Below, piece by piece: positions 4,740-12,392 of a stretch of 12,677 bases of DNA. The notes under the pieces are model-generated. The model was not told the DNA's origin, searched no databases, and saw nothing but the letters and a program-made list of their open reading frames with translations. This stretch comes from Spirochaetaceae bacterium. Its GTDB lineage: Bacteria; Spirochaetota; Spirochaetia; Treponematales; Breznakiellaceae. Location: assembly GCA_031269165.1 (NCBI GenBank), contig JAISZQ010000076.1:1-12677 (forward strand), in the 5' to 3' direction. The stretch's first letter is position 1. Every line of letters starts with the position of its first letter. The position numbers and the translations under genes were made by a program.

Positions 4740-6290
4740 AAGAAGAGCGGTTTTCGTGGTATTGCGGCGGTGGTTTTGGTGTTCGCGCTCGGCATTATAG
4801 CCGTGGGATTTACGGGATGCGACTTTCTGGAAGAGCCCGTCAATACGAAGGGCAAGGAAGACCCGGGGAATCCAAGTTCGCCGCCCGATCCCTTGATGCT
4901 CGATGCCTTCAAGACTTTGTATATAAAGTCTGCCGGCGGCAGTGACACAAACACGGGGGAGGCAAGCGATGCTCCTTTGGCGACGGTGGCGAAGGCGCTG
5001 GAAAAAGTGCGGGAGAGTTATGGCAATGGCGCGGCATGGGGCGTAACGAATACGAAGCATCCGCTTCCCGCCGAAATCGTCGTTCTGGACACGATAACGC
5101 CGAGCGGCACGGTAACGATTGACGGCGCCGGTGGCGGCGGTCCGCCCATAATCCTGCGCTATCTTAGCAAAGTGGATCAGGAAGCGGATATAATGCCAAG
5201 CACGGCGGGCTATCCCCACGCCCCCCTCGTTATCGTGAATTCGGGCGTTACGGTGACCCTGCGGAACATCACCCTTAAAGGGCTGGGGATTCTGGTGGGG
5301 TCAACGTGGACGAATGCCAACAAAACCGCCCTTATCAGGGTGGACGGGACGCTCAACCTTGAATCAGGCGCGGCTATCACGGGCAATACCAACATCGCCT
5401 CCTACATGGCAGATGTGACGGGCGCCGGCCCCATTTGCAGCAACGGCGGCGGCGTGCATGTCTCCGCCGGCGGGACGTTTACCATGAACGGCGGAACCAT
5501 CAGCGGTAACACCATCTCCGGAGGGAACAAAAATATCCGCTTGGGGGGCAGCGGTGCCGGCGTGTACACTGCCGGTACGTTTACCATGAACGGCGGGAGC
5601 ATCAGCGACAATACCAACAAGGCCTTGTGGGGCGACGTGGACACGGCGAAGACAAGCGAAAAGCGCTACGGCCAGGGCGGCGGCGGCGGCGTGTTTGTCT
5701 CCATCGGCGGTAAGTTCACCATGAAAGACGGGACCATCAGCGGCAATACCAGCAATGGCTCCATGAATAATAACCAACTGATCTCCCGGTACAACGGCGG
5801 CGGCGTGTATGTCTGCGGCAGTCTTCAAACTTACGATGATGTCGAGTACGGCAAATCCGGCAGTAGCGAATTCATCATGGAAGGCGGGACCATCAGCGGC
5901 AATACCGCCAATTCGGGCGGCGGCGTGTATGTTTACAGCGTAGGCGTGTTCACCATGAAAGGCGGGACCATCAGCGGCAATAAGGCCACAGGAGATCTTT
6001 TATTATCAAGGTACCCTGGTGCCGGCGGCGGCGTGTATGCCTCGAGCCACGGGGACTATGGCTACGGCCAGCCGTTCACCAAGACCGGCGGCACGATTTA
6101 CGGGGAAACGAAGCCCGATGGGACGCCTGAGGACTACTACAGGAGAAACACCGCATACGGTCACGGCCACGCGGTCCATGTCGAAAAATTGTACGTGGAC
6201 TCTGGGAAGACATCGGGGTCTCGCAACTCGACGGCAGGGCCGGGGGTGAACATGAACCTCCAATGGCCCAACCCTATCGGCTGGGACTAA
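4719..6290 (+). CDS. Surface lipoprotein with Pmp-like parallel beta-helix repeats
   Basis: This is probably an exported, lipid-anchored surface protein, perhaps an adhesin or polysaccharide-binding protein; no enzyme motif is seen. The 523 residues start with a signal peptide and lipobox GFTGC (Cys34 counted from the first ATG). A Pro/Gly linker follows, then a YIKSAGGSDTNTG start of the helix domain at about 68. Six repeats of the form GGGVYV..G.FTM.GGTISGNT start near residues 243, 279, 322, 360, 400 and 436. Repeats 4 and 6 carry insertions. The tail (RNSTAGPGVNMN...PIGWD) has no membrane beta-barrel, unlike Chlamydia Pmp autotransporters. Codons for the repeats are nearly identical at the DNA level, allowing recombination. 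Start is at 4719 or 4737. A 12-bp hairpin follows the stop codon. The gene stands alone on this strand, flanked by palindromic arrays. Confidence 0.82.
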   Translation: MFRRYGMKKSGFRGIAAVVLVFALGIIAVGFTGCDFLEEPVNTKGKEDPGNPSSPPDPLMLDAFKTLYIKSAGGSDTNTGEASDAPLATVAKALEKVRESYGNGAAWGVTNTKHPLPAEIVVLDTITPSGTVTIDGAGGGGPPIILRYLSKVDQEADIMPSTAGYPHAPLVIVNSGVTVTLRNITLKGLGILVGSTWTNANKTALIRVDGTLNLESGAAITGNTNIASYMADVTGAGPICSNGGGVHVSAGGTFTMNGGTISGNTISGGNKNIRLGGSGAGVYTAGTFTMNGGSISDNTNKALWGDVDTAKTSEKRYGQGGGGGVFVSIGGKFTMKDGTISGNTSNGSMNNNQLISRYNGGGVYVCGSLQTYDDVEYGKSGSSEFIMEGGTISGNTANSGGGVYVYSVGVFTMKGGTISGNKATGDLLLSRYPGAGGGVYASSHGDYGYGQPFTKTGGTIYGETKPDGTPEDYYRRNTAYGHGHAVHVEKLYVDSGKTSGSRNSTAGPGVNMNLQWPNPIGWD

Positions 6291-6304
6291 GAGATAACGG
6301 GAAG

Positions 6305-6334
6305 GGGCCGCCTGGCGAGTATGCCGGGCGGCCC
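6305..6334 (+). terminator. Strong hairpin 14 bases after the lipoprotein stop codon
   Basis: GGGCCGCCTGGC (6305-6316) pairs with GCCGGGCGGCCC (6323-6334) around a GAGTAT loop, giving 12 pairs including one G-U. Only TTGTC follows, so the T-tract is poor. Position directly after the gene supports a 3'-end role; it could also be the edge of the repeat array that starts at 6337. Confidence 0.5.
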
Positions 6335-6336
6335 TT

Positions 6337-6727
6337 GTCATTGCGAGCCACGAAGTGGCGAAGCAATCTAGACAGAGAAGGCATTCACGCTGGATTGCTT
6401 CGCTCGGCAATTTGCCGCCCGCTCGCAATGACAGGCGGCCCGCTCACAATGACGAGGAGAGTTGTCATTGCGAGCCACGAAGTGGCGAAGCAATCTAGAC
6501 AGAGAAGGCCCTCATCCTGGATTGCTTCGCTCCGCTCACAATGACAGGCGGCCCGCTCGCAATGACGAGGAGAGTTGTCATTGCGAGCCACGAAGTGGCG
6601 AAGCAATCCAGCCGGAGGAGGCCCTCACCCTGGATTGCTTCGCTCGGCTCGCAATGACAGGTGGCTCGCTCACAATGACGAGGAGAGTTGTCATTGCGAG
6701 CCACGAAGTGGCGAAGCAATCCAGACA
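6337..6727. repeat. Second array of palindromic repeats, four units
   Basis: Units start at 6337, 6464, 6577 and 6690 with GTCATTGCGAGCCACGAAG; the fourth is truncated at about 6727. Right ends are extended by an extra GGCGGCCCGCTCACAATGAC-like copy of the closing arm. Linkers read GAGGAGAGTT. Orientation is the same as the 3537-3873 array, but the sequence subtype differs (GAGCCACGAAG against GAGCCCGAAG). The ORFs across it on both strands are repeat translations. Confidence 0.85.
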
Positions 6728-6737
6728 ATGGCGATGC

Positions 6738-6805
6738 GGATTAACACGGGTCGAGCGGGGTATAATCCGTGTTAATCCGCGTCAATCCGCGGACAAAATT
6801 CTTAA
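6738..6805. repeat. Inverted repeat CGGATTAACACGG/CCGTGTTAATCCG with GGACAAAATTCTTAA tail
   Basis: Perfect 13-bp arms lie at 6738-6750 and 6768-6780. The following TCCGCGGACAAAATTCTTAA (6786-6805) is the inverse of CTTAAGAATTTTGGTCCGCG at 12572-12591, so these are two ends of the same dispersed family. The segment separates the palindromic array from the 198-bp element. Confidence 0.6.
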
Positions 6806-7003
6806 GAGCCTGTTCAAAAACCCTGCGGGACGCAAGCCGCCGCTGTGATTCGGTCGCGGGCTTTGCCCGCTTCTGGAGTTTCGGGGGCGTTACGGGGGTC
6901 TGACCCCCGTAGAGGGGGATAGCGGAGGGCGAAGACCGGAGCGAAGGGGGAGACGCGGCAACCTGTTGCCGTTCCCCCTTTTGCTGGGTTTTGGAACAGC
7001 CTC
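6806..7003. mobile_element. 198-bp MITE-like element inserted in the 3' end of the SIS gene
   Basis: The ends are GAGCCTGTTCAAAAACCC (6806-6823) and GGGTTTTGGAACAGCCTC (6986-7003), inverted repeats matching at 16 of 18 positions. No transposase is encoded. Inside are several stem-loops: GCGGGC-TTT-GCCCGC (6856-6870), a 21-base palindrome around TACGGGGGTC/GACCCCCGTA (6891-6911), and GCAACCTGTTGC within an AAGGGGGA/TCCCCCTT stem near the right end. AA abuts both ends, a possible 2-bp target duplication. The size and structure fit a non-autonomous element mobilised in trans; I cannot name the parent IS family. Confidence 0.75.
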
Positions 7004-8100
7004 AAAGGAGAATCACTATACCGGTAACTTTGCATTTTTCGGTGAAAATCGGGGTCGCTGGGAATGTTACAATCAATTCCCAAATCAGCGGAGAGACGGC
7101 GGGCGATGACTTGTAGCGGCACGATGTACTCAAGCGGCGAAAAATCCTCGTCGTCAATAAACGGCGCAATAAAGTTTTTCCCGTTGTTCTGAGCCACATC
7201 GGATGAAAACAAGAAATTGTGCGCGGTACGTTCCTCAAAATATTTTTGCAGTTGTATAATACGCGGATAATATTTTCCCGGCGAACCGATGTAAAACACA
7301 AAATCGTCTTTCCAGATGGAGTGATAAATGCCGTGCATAAATTCTTCCATCTCATAACCGGTAATTCCAAAACGTACCGCCTCAAGAATTTTGAGCGTAC
7401 CCTCCATATATGTGGCGCGATTATTGCCGTAGCCAATTAGAACGATGCGCCGAGCGGTCTTTAACTCCTCCGCCTGAGCATCGTACCACGCGCTTGACCT
7501 TTCCGCGATTACCGGAATATTGTCCGCTGTCTTTTGAAGTCGCGCGATATATGTTGCGGCATCGCTTGCGGAAATCAAATTCTTCCGCACGGCAATTTCA
7601 AGCGCGAAAAGAATATATAAAACGATGGCACAAAAATAGCCCTTTGTTTTCGGGCCCGCATTTTCTTCGCCCAATTCACAGGTGAGCACCGCATCTCCGT
7701 GTTTCATAATCTCGCTGTCCGGCACCGCGCTTGAGGCAATTGTTGGCAACCCCATCTCGCGCGCACGGTCGAGTCCCGCAATTGTTGAACTTGATTGTCC
7801 CCCGTGAGAAGCCCCGACAACAAGCGTATCACGGGAAACAGCCGCGCACTCGTCAATAAATTGCAACGGGTAAAATACCCGCACGGGAACACGCAGAATT
7901 TTTTCCATAAAACATTTTGCGGCATATTCGGCGTGATACGATGTGCCGGAACCAATCATATAAATCTGTTCGACCTTACGGGAAAGAACATATTCAACGC
8001 TTTCCCGTAACGCGGGGCCGCGTTTGGTGATGATGTTTCGTATAACGCCATTTGATTCGAGAATGTACTCGTACATATCCGTTCGTCTTGTTTCACTCAT
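6814..8100 (-). CDS. SIS-domain sugar-phosphate isomerase/deglycase (FrlB/AgaS-like) with a repeat-derived C-terminal tail
   Basis: The protein has two SIS domains, as in the isomerase half of GlmS and in FrlB-type deglycases, which act on amino-sugar or Amadori phosphates. SIS 1 (about 40-175) has GSGTSYHAEYAA (50-61) and the phosphate-binding SHGGQSSST (98-106). SIS 2 (about 215-345) has YGNNRATYMEGTLK and EMEEFMHG (250-257), which places the expected Glu and His. The native protein appears to end near residue 364 (RYSDSP). The final ~63 residues (LRLFQNPAKGG...CVPQGF) and the TGA stop are encoded by the 198-bp element. Deleting that element exactly would give SDSPF and TAA. The start has AAAGGGA eight bases upstream. 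It is the last gene of the operon, 5 bp after the second permease. The exact substrate is unknown. Confidence 0.82.
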   Translation of the reverse strand: MSETRRTDMYEYILESNGVIRNIITKRGPALRESVEYVLSRKVEQIYMIGSGTSYHAEYAAKCFMEKILRVPVRVFYPLQFIDECAAVSRDTLVVGASHGGQSSSTIAGLDRAREMGLPTIASSAVPDSEIMKHGDAVLTCELGEENAGPKTKGYFCAIVLYILFALEIAVRKNLISASDAATYIARLQKTADNIPVIAERSSAWYDAQAEELKTARRIVLIGYGNNRATYMEGTLKILEAVRFGITGYEMEEFMHGIYHSIWKDDFVFYIGSPGKYYPRIIQLQKYFEERTAHNFLFSSDVAQNNGKNFIAPFIDDEDFSPLEYIVPLQVIARRLSADLGIDCNIPSDPDFHRKMQSYRYSDSPLRLFQNPAKGGTATGCRVSPFAPVFALRYPPLRGSDPRNAPETPEAGKARDRITAAACVPQGF

Positions 8101-8105
8101 GTTGA

Positions 8106-8933
8106 CTATCCCTTTATGCCCTGAGCGGCAATGCCGTCGATAATATACTTTTGAAACAGCGCATAAATCGACAGCGGCGCGACACTCGAAATAAGCATCG
8201 CGGCAATTTTTACACGCGGATCAATCCAAAAATTGGGGTTCAGTAAATTGGCGATTGCCACGCTCATTGGTCGAATATGAGTATTCGACACAAGCGAGGG
8301 CCACAAATACGAACTCCACACCGAAAGAAACATCAGCACCGTCACGGTGATCACGGCGTTGCATATAAGCGGGAGAACGATGCTGAGAAAAATCCGAAAA
8401 TGTCCCGCTCCGTCAATCCGTGCCGATTCGATGAGTGATACCGGTACATCTTCCAAAAATTGCATTATGATAAATACAGAAAGCGGCGATACCATCAACG
8501 GCAGCGCGACACCGGGAATCGTATCCGAGAGCCCAATTTTCACAACAAATCGGTATAACGGAATGACATAGAGCACGAGCGGGAGCATCATGCTGCCCAT
8601 GATGACGGCGAAAAGAATTTTCTTAAACGGAAACTGATAGAACGCGAATTCGTATGCCGCCAGCGAACAGATACAGAGCATACCCGCTATGGCGGCCGAT
8701 GTGATGAGCGTGGAGTCGAGTGCCGCTTTGAGAATGCCCGTCTCGGTAAATACAATGCCCATTTTTCGCAACCCATTTGAAAGCGAGTTAGGAAAAAACG
8801 TGCGCGTGATATTGCTTGCGTCTGTAGAAAACGTAACGCATATCAAATTATAGAGCGGAAACAAACAGACAACAAGCCACAGCATTGCCACAATGACGAT
8901 AATTATTCGTTCAGTACTTATCCTTTTTTTCAT
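8106..8933 (-). CDS. Sugar ABC transporter permease, MalG type (CUT1)
   Basis: An inner-membrane subunit that, with the neighbouring permease, forms the sugar channel. The 275-residue product has about six hydrophobic segments, beginning at IIIVIVAMLWLVVCLFPLY. The EAA loop that docks the ATPase is ESARIDGAGHFRIFLSIVLP (about 169-188). Length is standard for MalG-like proteins. Its start lies 8 bp after the upstream permease stop, and that stop TAG is part of the ribosome binding sequence TAGGT, suggesting tight coupling. No ATP-binding subunit is encoded in the window, as is common for CUT1 systems sharing an MsmX-type ATPase. Confidence 0.9.
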   Translation of the reverse strand: MKKRISTERIIIVIVAMLWLVVCLFPLYNLICVTFSTDASNITRTFFPNSLSNGLRKMGIVFTETGILKAALDSTLITSAAIAGMLCICSLAAYEFAFYQFPFKKILFAVIMGSMMLPLVLYVIPLYRFVVKIGLSDTIPGVALPLMVSPLSVFIIMQFLEDVPVSLIESARIDGAGHFRIFLSIVLPLICNAVITVTVLMFLSVWSSYLWPSLVSNTHIRPMSVAIANLLNPNFWIDPRVKIAAMLISSVAPLSIYALFQKYIIDGIAAQGIKG

Positions 8934-8941
8934 CGCAAAAC

Positions 8942-9862
8942 CTACACGTTTTTTTTACGCGCCTTGAACTGAATACATGTGACCGCAACAACAACAAGCA
9001 TAAGGATAACGCCTTCCGCGCTTGCCCTGCCCAACGCCGAACGGTCTCCCGAATATACGTTGCGTACCATTTCCATCACGGGGAAAAGCATAACCTGTCC
9101 CGGACCACCCGCCGATTTCGCGTCTGTTGCCGAGAGTATCCACGGAATATCGTACACTTGCAACGCGCTGATAAAAGCGTTCACGGTGACCAGAAACAAC
9201 ACAGGTTCCAAAAGCGGAATCGTGACATAGCGCATTTTTTGGAACACAGACGCGCCGTCAATTTCCGCCGCCTCGTAATACTCCTTTGAAATATTACGCA
9301 TTCCCGTACTCAAAATAACCAGATTGAATCCAACCGCGTGCCAGACATCAACGATGACACATAACACAATGGCGTAACCTGACGTATTCCTCCAAATAAT
9401 GCCGCGTCCAATGCCAATTTTAGCGAGCACGGACGCAATCAGCCCCACATCGGCGGACATAAACCACATCCAAATTCCCGTTGCCAAGAAAAGCGGCAAC
9501 GCGGTAGGAATAAAAAACGCGCCGCGAAAAAACGCATACCATTTTGTAAATTGATTTACCGCAAGCGCGAGAATCAGCGCAAGCGTTAACCCTGCCGGTA
9601 CGGTTATCAGAACATATACGACAAGGTTTCTTATGGATGCGCGAAAATTCACTGCGGATAGGCCGTCGGAAAATATAATATAGCGATAATTTTCAAGCCC
9701 GATGAAGCGGAGCGTGTCCCTGCTTCGCATAGACCAGTTGGTAAAACTCATCGCCATACCCTGTATCATCGGAACGAGGATAAAGATACTAAAACACGCG
9801 AAGAACGGCAGGAGTCCAAGATAACTCATGCCGTTCTTCAATAGATCATTGTGCTTCCGCAT
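8942..9862 (-). CDS. Sugar ABC transporter permease, MalF type (CUT1)
   Basis: The partner permease, 306 residues, with about six membrane segments; the first is YLGLLPFFACFSIFILVPM. The EAA motif is EAAEIDGASVFQKMRYVTIP (197-216), which is canonical. The listed start overlaps the end of the binding-protein gene by 17 bp. There is no clear Shine-Dalgarno before that ATG, so either translation is coupled to the upstream gene or it begins at Met12 (MSYLGLL). The C-terminus ends ARKKNV. It forms the heterodimeric channel with the MalG-like protein encoded next. Confidence 0.9.
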   Translation of the reverse strand: MRKHNDLLKNGMSYLGLLPFFACFSIFILVPMIQGMAMSFTNWSMRSRDTLRFIGLENYRYIIFSDGLSAVNFRASIRNLVVYVLITVPAGLTLALILALAVNQFTKWYAFFRGAFFIPTALPLFLATGIWMWFMSADVGLIASVLAKIGIGRGIIWRNTSGYAIVLCVIVDVWHAVGFNLVILSTGMRNISKEYYEAAEIDGASVFQKMRYVTIPLLEPVLFLVTVNAFISALQVYDIPWILSATDAKSAGGPGQVMLFPVMEMVRNVYSGDRSALGRASAEGVILMLVVVAVTCIQFKARKKNV

Positions 9863-11102
9863 AGAGCGCGTTCACTTTCGCTATCATCTGTTCAGCCGCT
9901 TGTTGGGCCGTGAGCTGCCCCGCTAGAAGCTGTGTCGAAACGTCCGCAATGGGACTCACCCAAAAGACCGTCGTGCGGAAGAAATCGGTTTGGTCGATGC
10001 CGCCCAACAAACCAAGAGCAGAAGCCTTCGCAACGGGGTTGTCCTGCAACTCTGGGGCACTCATCACTTTTTCGTTTAGTACAGGTCGCCCGAGTTTTGT
10101 TACAAATTCATAAAGCCTGTCGTAATCGGTGATGTATTTGAGCCAGCGCGTCACTTGGTCTTTTTTTGCCGTATTGACGGCGTAGAGCGCGTCCAGCCCG
10201 CGAAGTCCGCCGGTGTGCCCGCCATTCTTAAACGCGGGAGGCGGCACAATGTCGTATTCAACACCGGAGGCGTCATACCCTTCGGCGTTCCACGGCCCCG
10301 CAAGGATAAAGCCGAGTTTGTTTGTCTTAAACGCTTCCGCTGCCGCTTCATCCCCAAACATCATGTTGTTTGTAAACGGCTTCATTTTCAACAACATTTC
10401 CATCGTAGGTACAAGTTGTTCCGCTTTCACCGTTGTCTTGCCGCCCGACTCGCCGATGGTAAGGCTTTCTTCTGAACCAAGAACGGTACCGGGGGCAAAC
10501 CAGTGTCCGGCGAAGCTGTGTACCGGGTCTATCCCAGCCGCCTTGATTTTTTGCAACTGCGCGACAAAATCATCCCACGTGGGAATCCCGTCGTCGGGAT
10601 TGATTCCCGCCTTGCGCAACACAGTCAGGTTGCGGAAAATCAGCGGCACATATCCCACAAACGGGAACGCATACATTTGATCGCCTTCAATGCAGGCGGC
10701 AAGCGCTTTCTTGTCGAAAGCGTTTTTGTAGTCGGCGTTCTGCGCGTCAAAAAAGGGTTTCAGGTTGAGATAATCCACTGCCTCAACCAAACTCTTTCCA
10801 TCGCGGAAACTCGCGGTAAAACAATCCGGCAACCCAACACCCGACATCAGACCCGTCAGCAATTCCGCGTCATTTTTTCCCACGAGCGTGATTTTGCTCA
10901 CATCGTCGTTCGCCGCGACAAACTCGTCCGCCCATTTGCGGAAAAGTTCTCCACCCTTTCCCGTTGCCCAATCGGAATACACCCACATCGTGATTTCTAC
11001 AGGCTCGTTTTTCGCGACTTCGGCTTTTTTCGTACAACCGGCGACTGTGAGAGACACGAACGCAAGAGCGATTGCCGCAAACCAATACCCTTTCTTTTTC
11101 AT
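9846..11102 (-). CDS. Sugar ABC transporter substrate-binding lipoprotein (CUT1)
   Basis: A lipid-anchored extracytoplasmic receptor for the transporter. The 418-residue product starts with a signal peptide (MKKKGYWFAAIALAFVSL) and lipobox TVAGC with Cys23. The mature part begins a typical bacterial extracellular solute-binding fold: EITMWVYSDWATGKGGELFRKW near 36-57, then MYAFPFVGYVPLIFRN and GINPDDGIPTWDDF, which are usual hinge and cleft segments. Aromatic residues fit a carbohydrate ligand, but which sugar cannot be read from the sequence. A strong GGAGG lies six bases before ATG. The ROK gene ends 44 bp upstream; that gap holds a small inverted repeat (AACCG/CGGTT) and no convincing promoter, so transcription probably comes from the ROK promoter. 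Confidence 0.9.
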   Translation of the reverse strand: MKKKGYWFAAIALAFVSLTVAGCTKKAEVAKNEPVEITMWVYSDWATGKGGELFRKWADEFVAANDDVSKITLVGKNDAELLTGLMSGVGLPDCFTASFRDGKSLVEAVDYLNLKPFFDAQNADYKNAFDKKALAACIEGDQMYAFPFVGYVPLIFRNLTVLRKAGINPDDGIPTWDDFVAQLQKIKAAGIDPVHSFAGHWFAPGTVLGSEESLTIGESGGKTTVKAEQLVPTMEMLLKMKPFTNNMMFGDEAAAEAFKTNKLGFILAGPWNAEGYDASGVEYDIVPPPAFKNGGHTGGLRGLDALYAVNTAKKDQVTRWLKYITDYDRLYEFVTKLGRPVLNEKVMSAPELQDNPVAKASALGLLGGIDQTDFFRTTVFWVSPIADVSTQLLAGQLTAQQAAEQMIAKVNALYAEAQ

Positions 11103-11146
11103 TTTGTTCCTCCAAATAATTTATTTTCAACCGCTATTTTAGACGG

Positions 11147-12271
11147 TTAATTTTGCTCGACTTGATCAATCAAAAACGCTATCGCGCCGAACGCCCCCGC
11201 TTTTGCGCCCAGCGTAGCGATTTTAATCTCTGTCTTGGTCGGTGAAAGCGCGTCCACTATTTCGCACAGTTTTGGCAAAATAGGGTGTAGCGCGTCCGAC
11301 ACGCCGCCGCCGATAATCACCTTTTGCGGATTGAGCAAAGTTACGGAATTGGCAATCATAACCGCAAGGTCGAGGATAAATTCATTGATGACTTTTTGTA
11401 CGGATTCATCGCCTTGCGAATAACGCTTGAACAATTCTTCCGAGTTACAGCCGTGTTTGCCAAGCGCGGTTCCAGAAATTTTCCGTTCAAGGACACCCTG
11501 CTCGCCAAATCGGTACACGTTTCCCGTTAAAAAATCGGCCTTTTCTATAAAATGCCCCACTTCACCGGAACGGTTTCCCGCGCCGTTCACAATCCGTCCG
11601 TCCGCAATAATCGCGCTACCCACTCCTGTGCCGATGGTGATAAAAAAAATGTCGCTTGATTTTTCACCCGCTCCCTTCCATCGCTCGCCTATCGCCGCAA
11701 GGTTTACATCGTTGCCCAAAGAAACAGGAAACCCAAGCGCGTCCTGCAAACTCCCCTTGAGGTCAAAGTTGTACCAATTAAGAGACGATGCCTGGATTAC
11801 CACACCGTTAGGGCGCACAATACCCGGAACGCCAATTCCCAGTCCGATTATCATATCGCGGGAGCATTTTGCCTCTTCGATACTTTTTACGACAAGCGCG
11901 GCGATTTCGGACGCTTTGTTCGTCGTCGGCGTTTTGATTTCATACACGATGTTCCCCGCGAGGTCTGTAATGAGTAACAGGAGTTTTGTTCCGCCAATGT
12001 CTATACCAACGCAGTACGCCGATTCGTCATTAAAGCTCACCAGTGATGCGGGACGTCCGCCATTTTTTCCCGCATTCGCTATGCCCGTCGTTTTAAGAAT
12101 CCGCTTTTCAAGTAATTCGTCGATTATCGTGCAGACAGTCGTTTTGCTTAGGGATAGTTCACGAGCAATCTGAACCCTGCTCGCCTTCCCACGGTCTTTA
12201 ATCGACTCCAAAATACGAGAACGGTTTATTTTCTTAATAAGTTCCAAATGGCTGGTTGTCTTATTCATCAT
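11147..12271 (-). CDS. ROK-family transcriptional repressor (NagC/XylR type)
   Basis: The 374-residue product has an N-terminal winged helix-turn-helix (about 28-60: RVQIARELSLSKTTVCTIID) and a ROK sugar-binding domain. Visible motifs are GIDIGGTK (89-96), GIGVPGIV (145-152), GNDVN with the catalytic-position Asp188, ITIGTGVGSAI (211-221) and SGEVGHF (235-241). The usual zinc motif CxCGxxGCxE is replaced by YRFGEQGVLE (253-262), with all three cysteines lost. It heads the sugar operon and should bind the operator at 12283-12305, released by the sugar or its phosphate. Tandem ATGs at 12271 and 12268 are both possible starts; the ribosome binding site (CCGGAA) is weak. DNA-binding makes a repressor more likely than a kinase, though the kinase aspartate is kept. 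Confidence 0.9.
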   Translation of the reverse strand: MMNKTTSHLELIKKINRSRILESIKDRGKASRVQIARELSLSKTTVCTIIDELLEKRILKTTGIANAGKNGGRPASLVSFNDESAYCVGIDIGGTKLLLLITDLAGNIVYEIKTPTTNKASEIAALVVKSIEEAKCSRDMIIGLGIGVPGIVRPNGVVIQASSLNWYNFDLKGSLQDALGFPVSLGNDVNLAAIGERWKGAGEKSSDIFFITIGTGVGSAIIADGRIVNGAGNRSGEVGHFIEKADFLTGNVYRFGEQGVLERKISGTALGKHGCNSEELFKRYSQGDESVQKVINEFILDLAVMIANSVTLLNPQKVIIGGGVSDALHPILPKLCEIVDALSPTKTEIKIATLGAKAGAFGAIAFLIDQVEQN

Positions 12272-12282
12272 ATAATTTTCCG

Positions 12283-12305
12283 GTTAGTTTAATGTTTGGA
12301 CTAAC
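12283..12305. promoter_or_regulatory. Probable ROK operator, GTTAGT...ACTAAC palindrome
   Basis: A 23-bp imperfect palindrome has outer arms GTTAGT (12283-12288) and ACTAAC (12300-12305), and 8 of 10 half-site positions are symmetric. It lies between the predicted transcription start (about 12307) and the ROK start codon, the normal place for autorepression. The TTAGTTT...ACTAA pattern resembles operators of XylR, another ROK repressor. No second copy is seen before the other operon genes. Confidence 0.65.
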
Positions 12306-12313
12306 TAGAGAAG

Positions 12314-12342
12314 AGTATGAATCATGTTTTCGGATTTGTCAA
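12314..12342 (-). promoter_or_regulatory. Promoter of the ROK-ABC-SIS operon, TTGACA-17-CATACT
   Basis: On the minus strand, TTGACA (12337-12342) and CATACT (12314-12319) are separated by 17 bases. The predicted start near 12307 is immediately followed by the operator palindrome. The leader before the ROK ATG is about 35 bases. Confidence 0.6.
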
Positions 12343-12392
12343 GTGTTTTTGTGAAAAAACCTGAAATTTTTTGCTTTTTTTGAGAATTTGTT

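Noticed and set aside
4632..5219. 195-residue minus-strand ORF
   Set aside because: It overlaps the lipoprotein signal peptide and N-terminus on the opposite strand; its composition is Arg/His-rich, as expected of a shadow.
6337..6727. Repeat-spacer pattern considered as a CRISPR array
   Set aside because: The units are ~100-bp palindromes with near-identical interiors; there are no unique spacers and no cas genes.
10503..11150. 215-residue plus-strand ORF
   Set aside because: It is antisense to the substrate-binding protein gene, with no ribosome binding site or domain.
11427..12173. 248-residue plus-strand ORF
   Set aside because: It is antisense to the ROK gene, which has all expected motifs; the plus-strand product is Pro/Ser-rich and resembles nothing.
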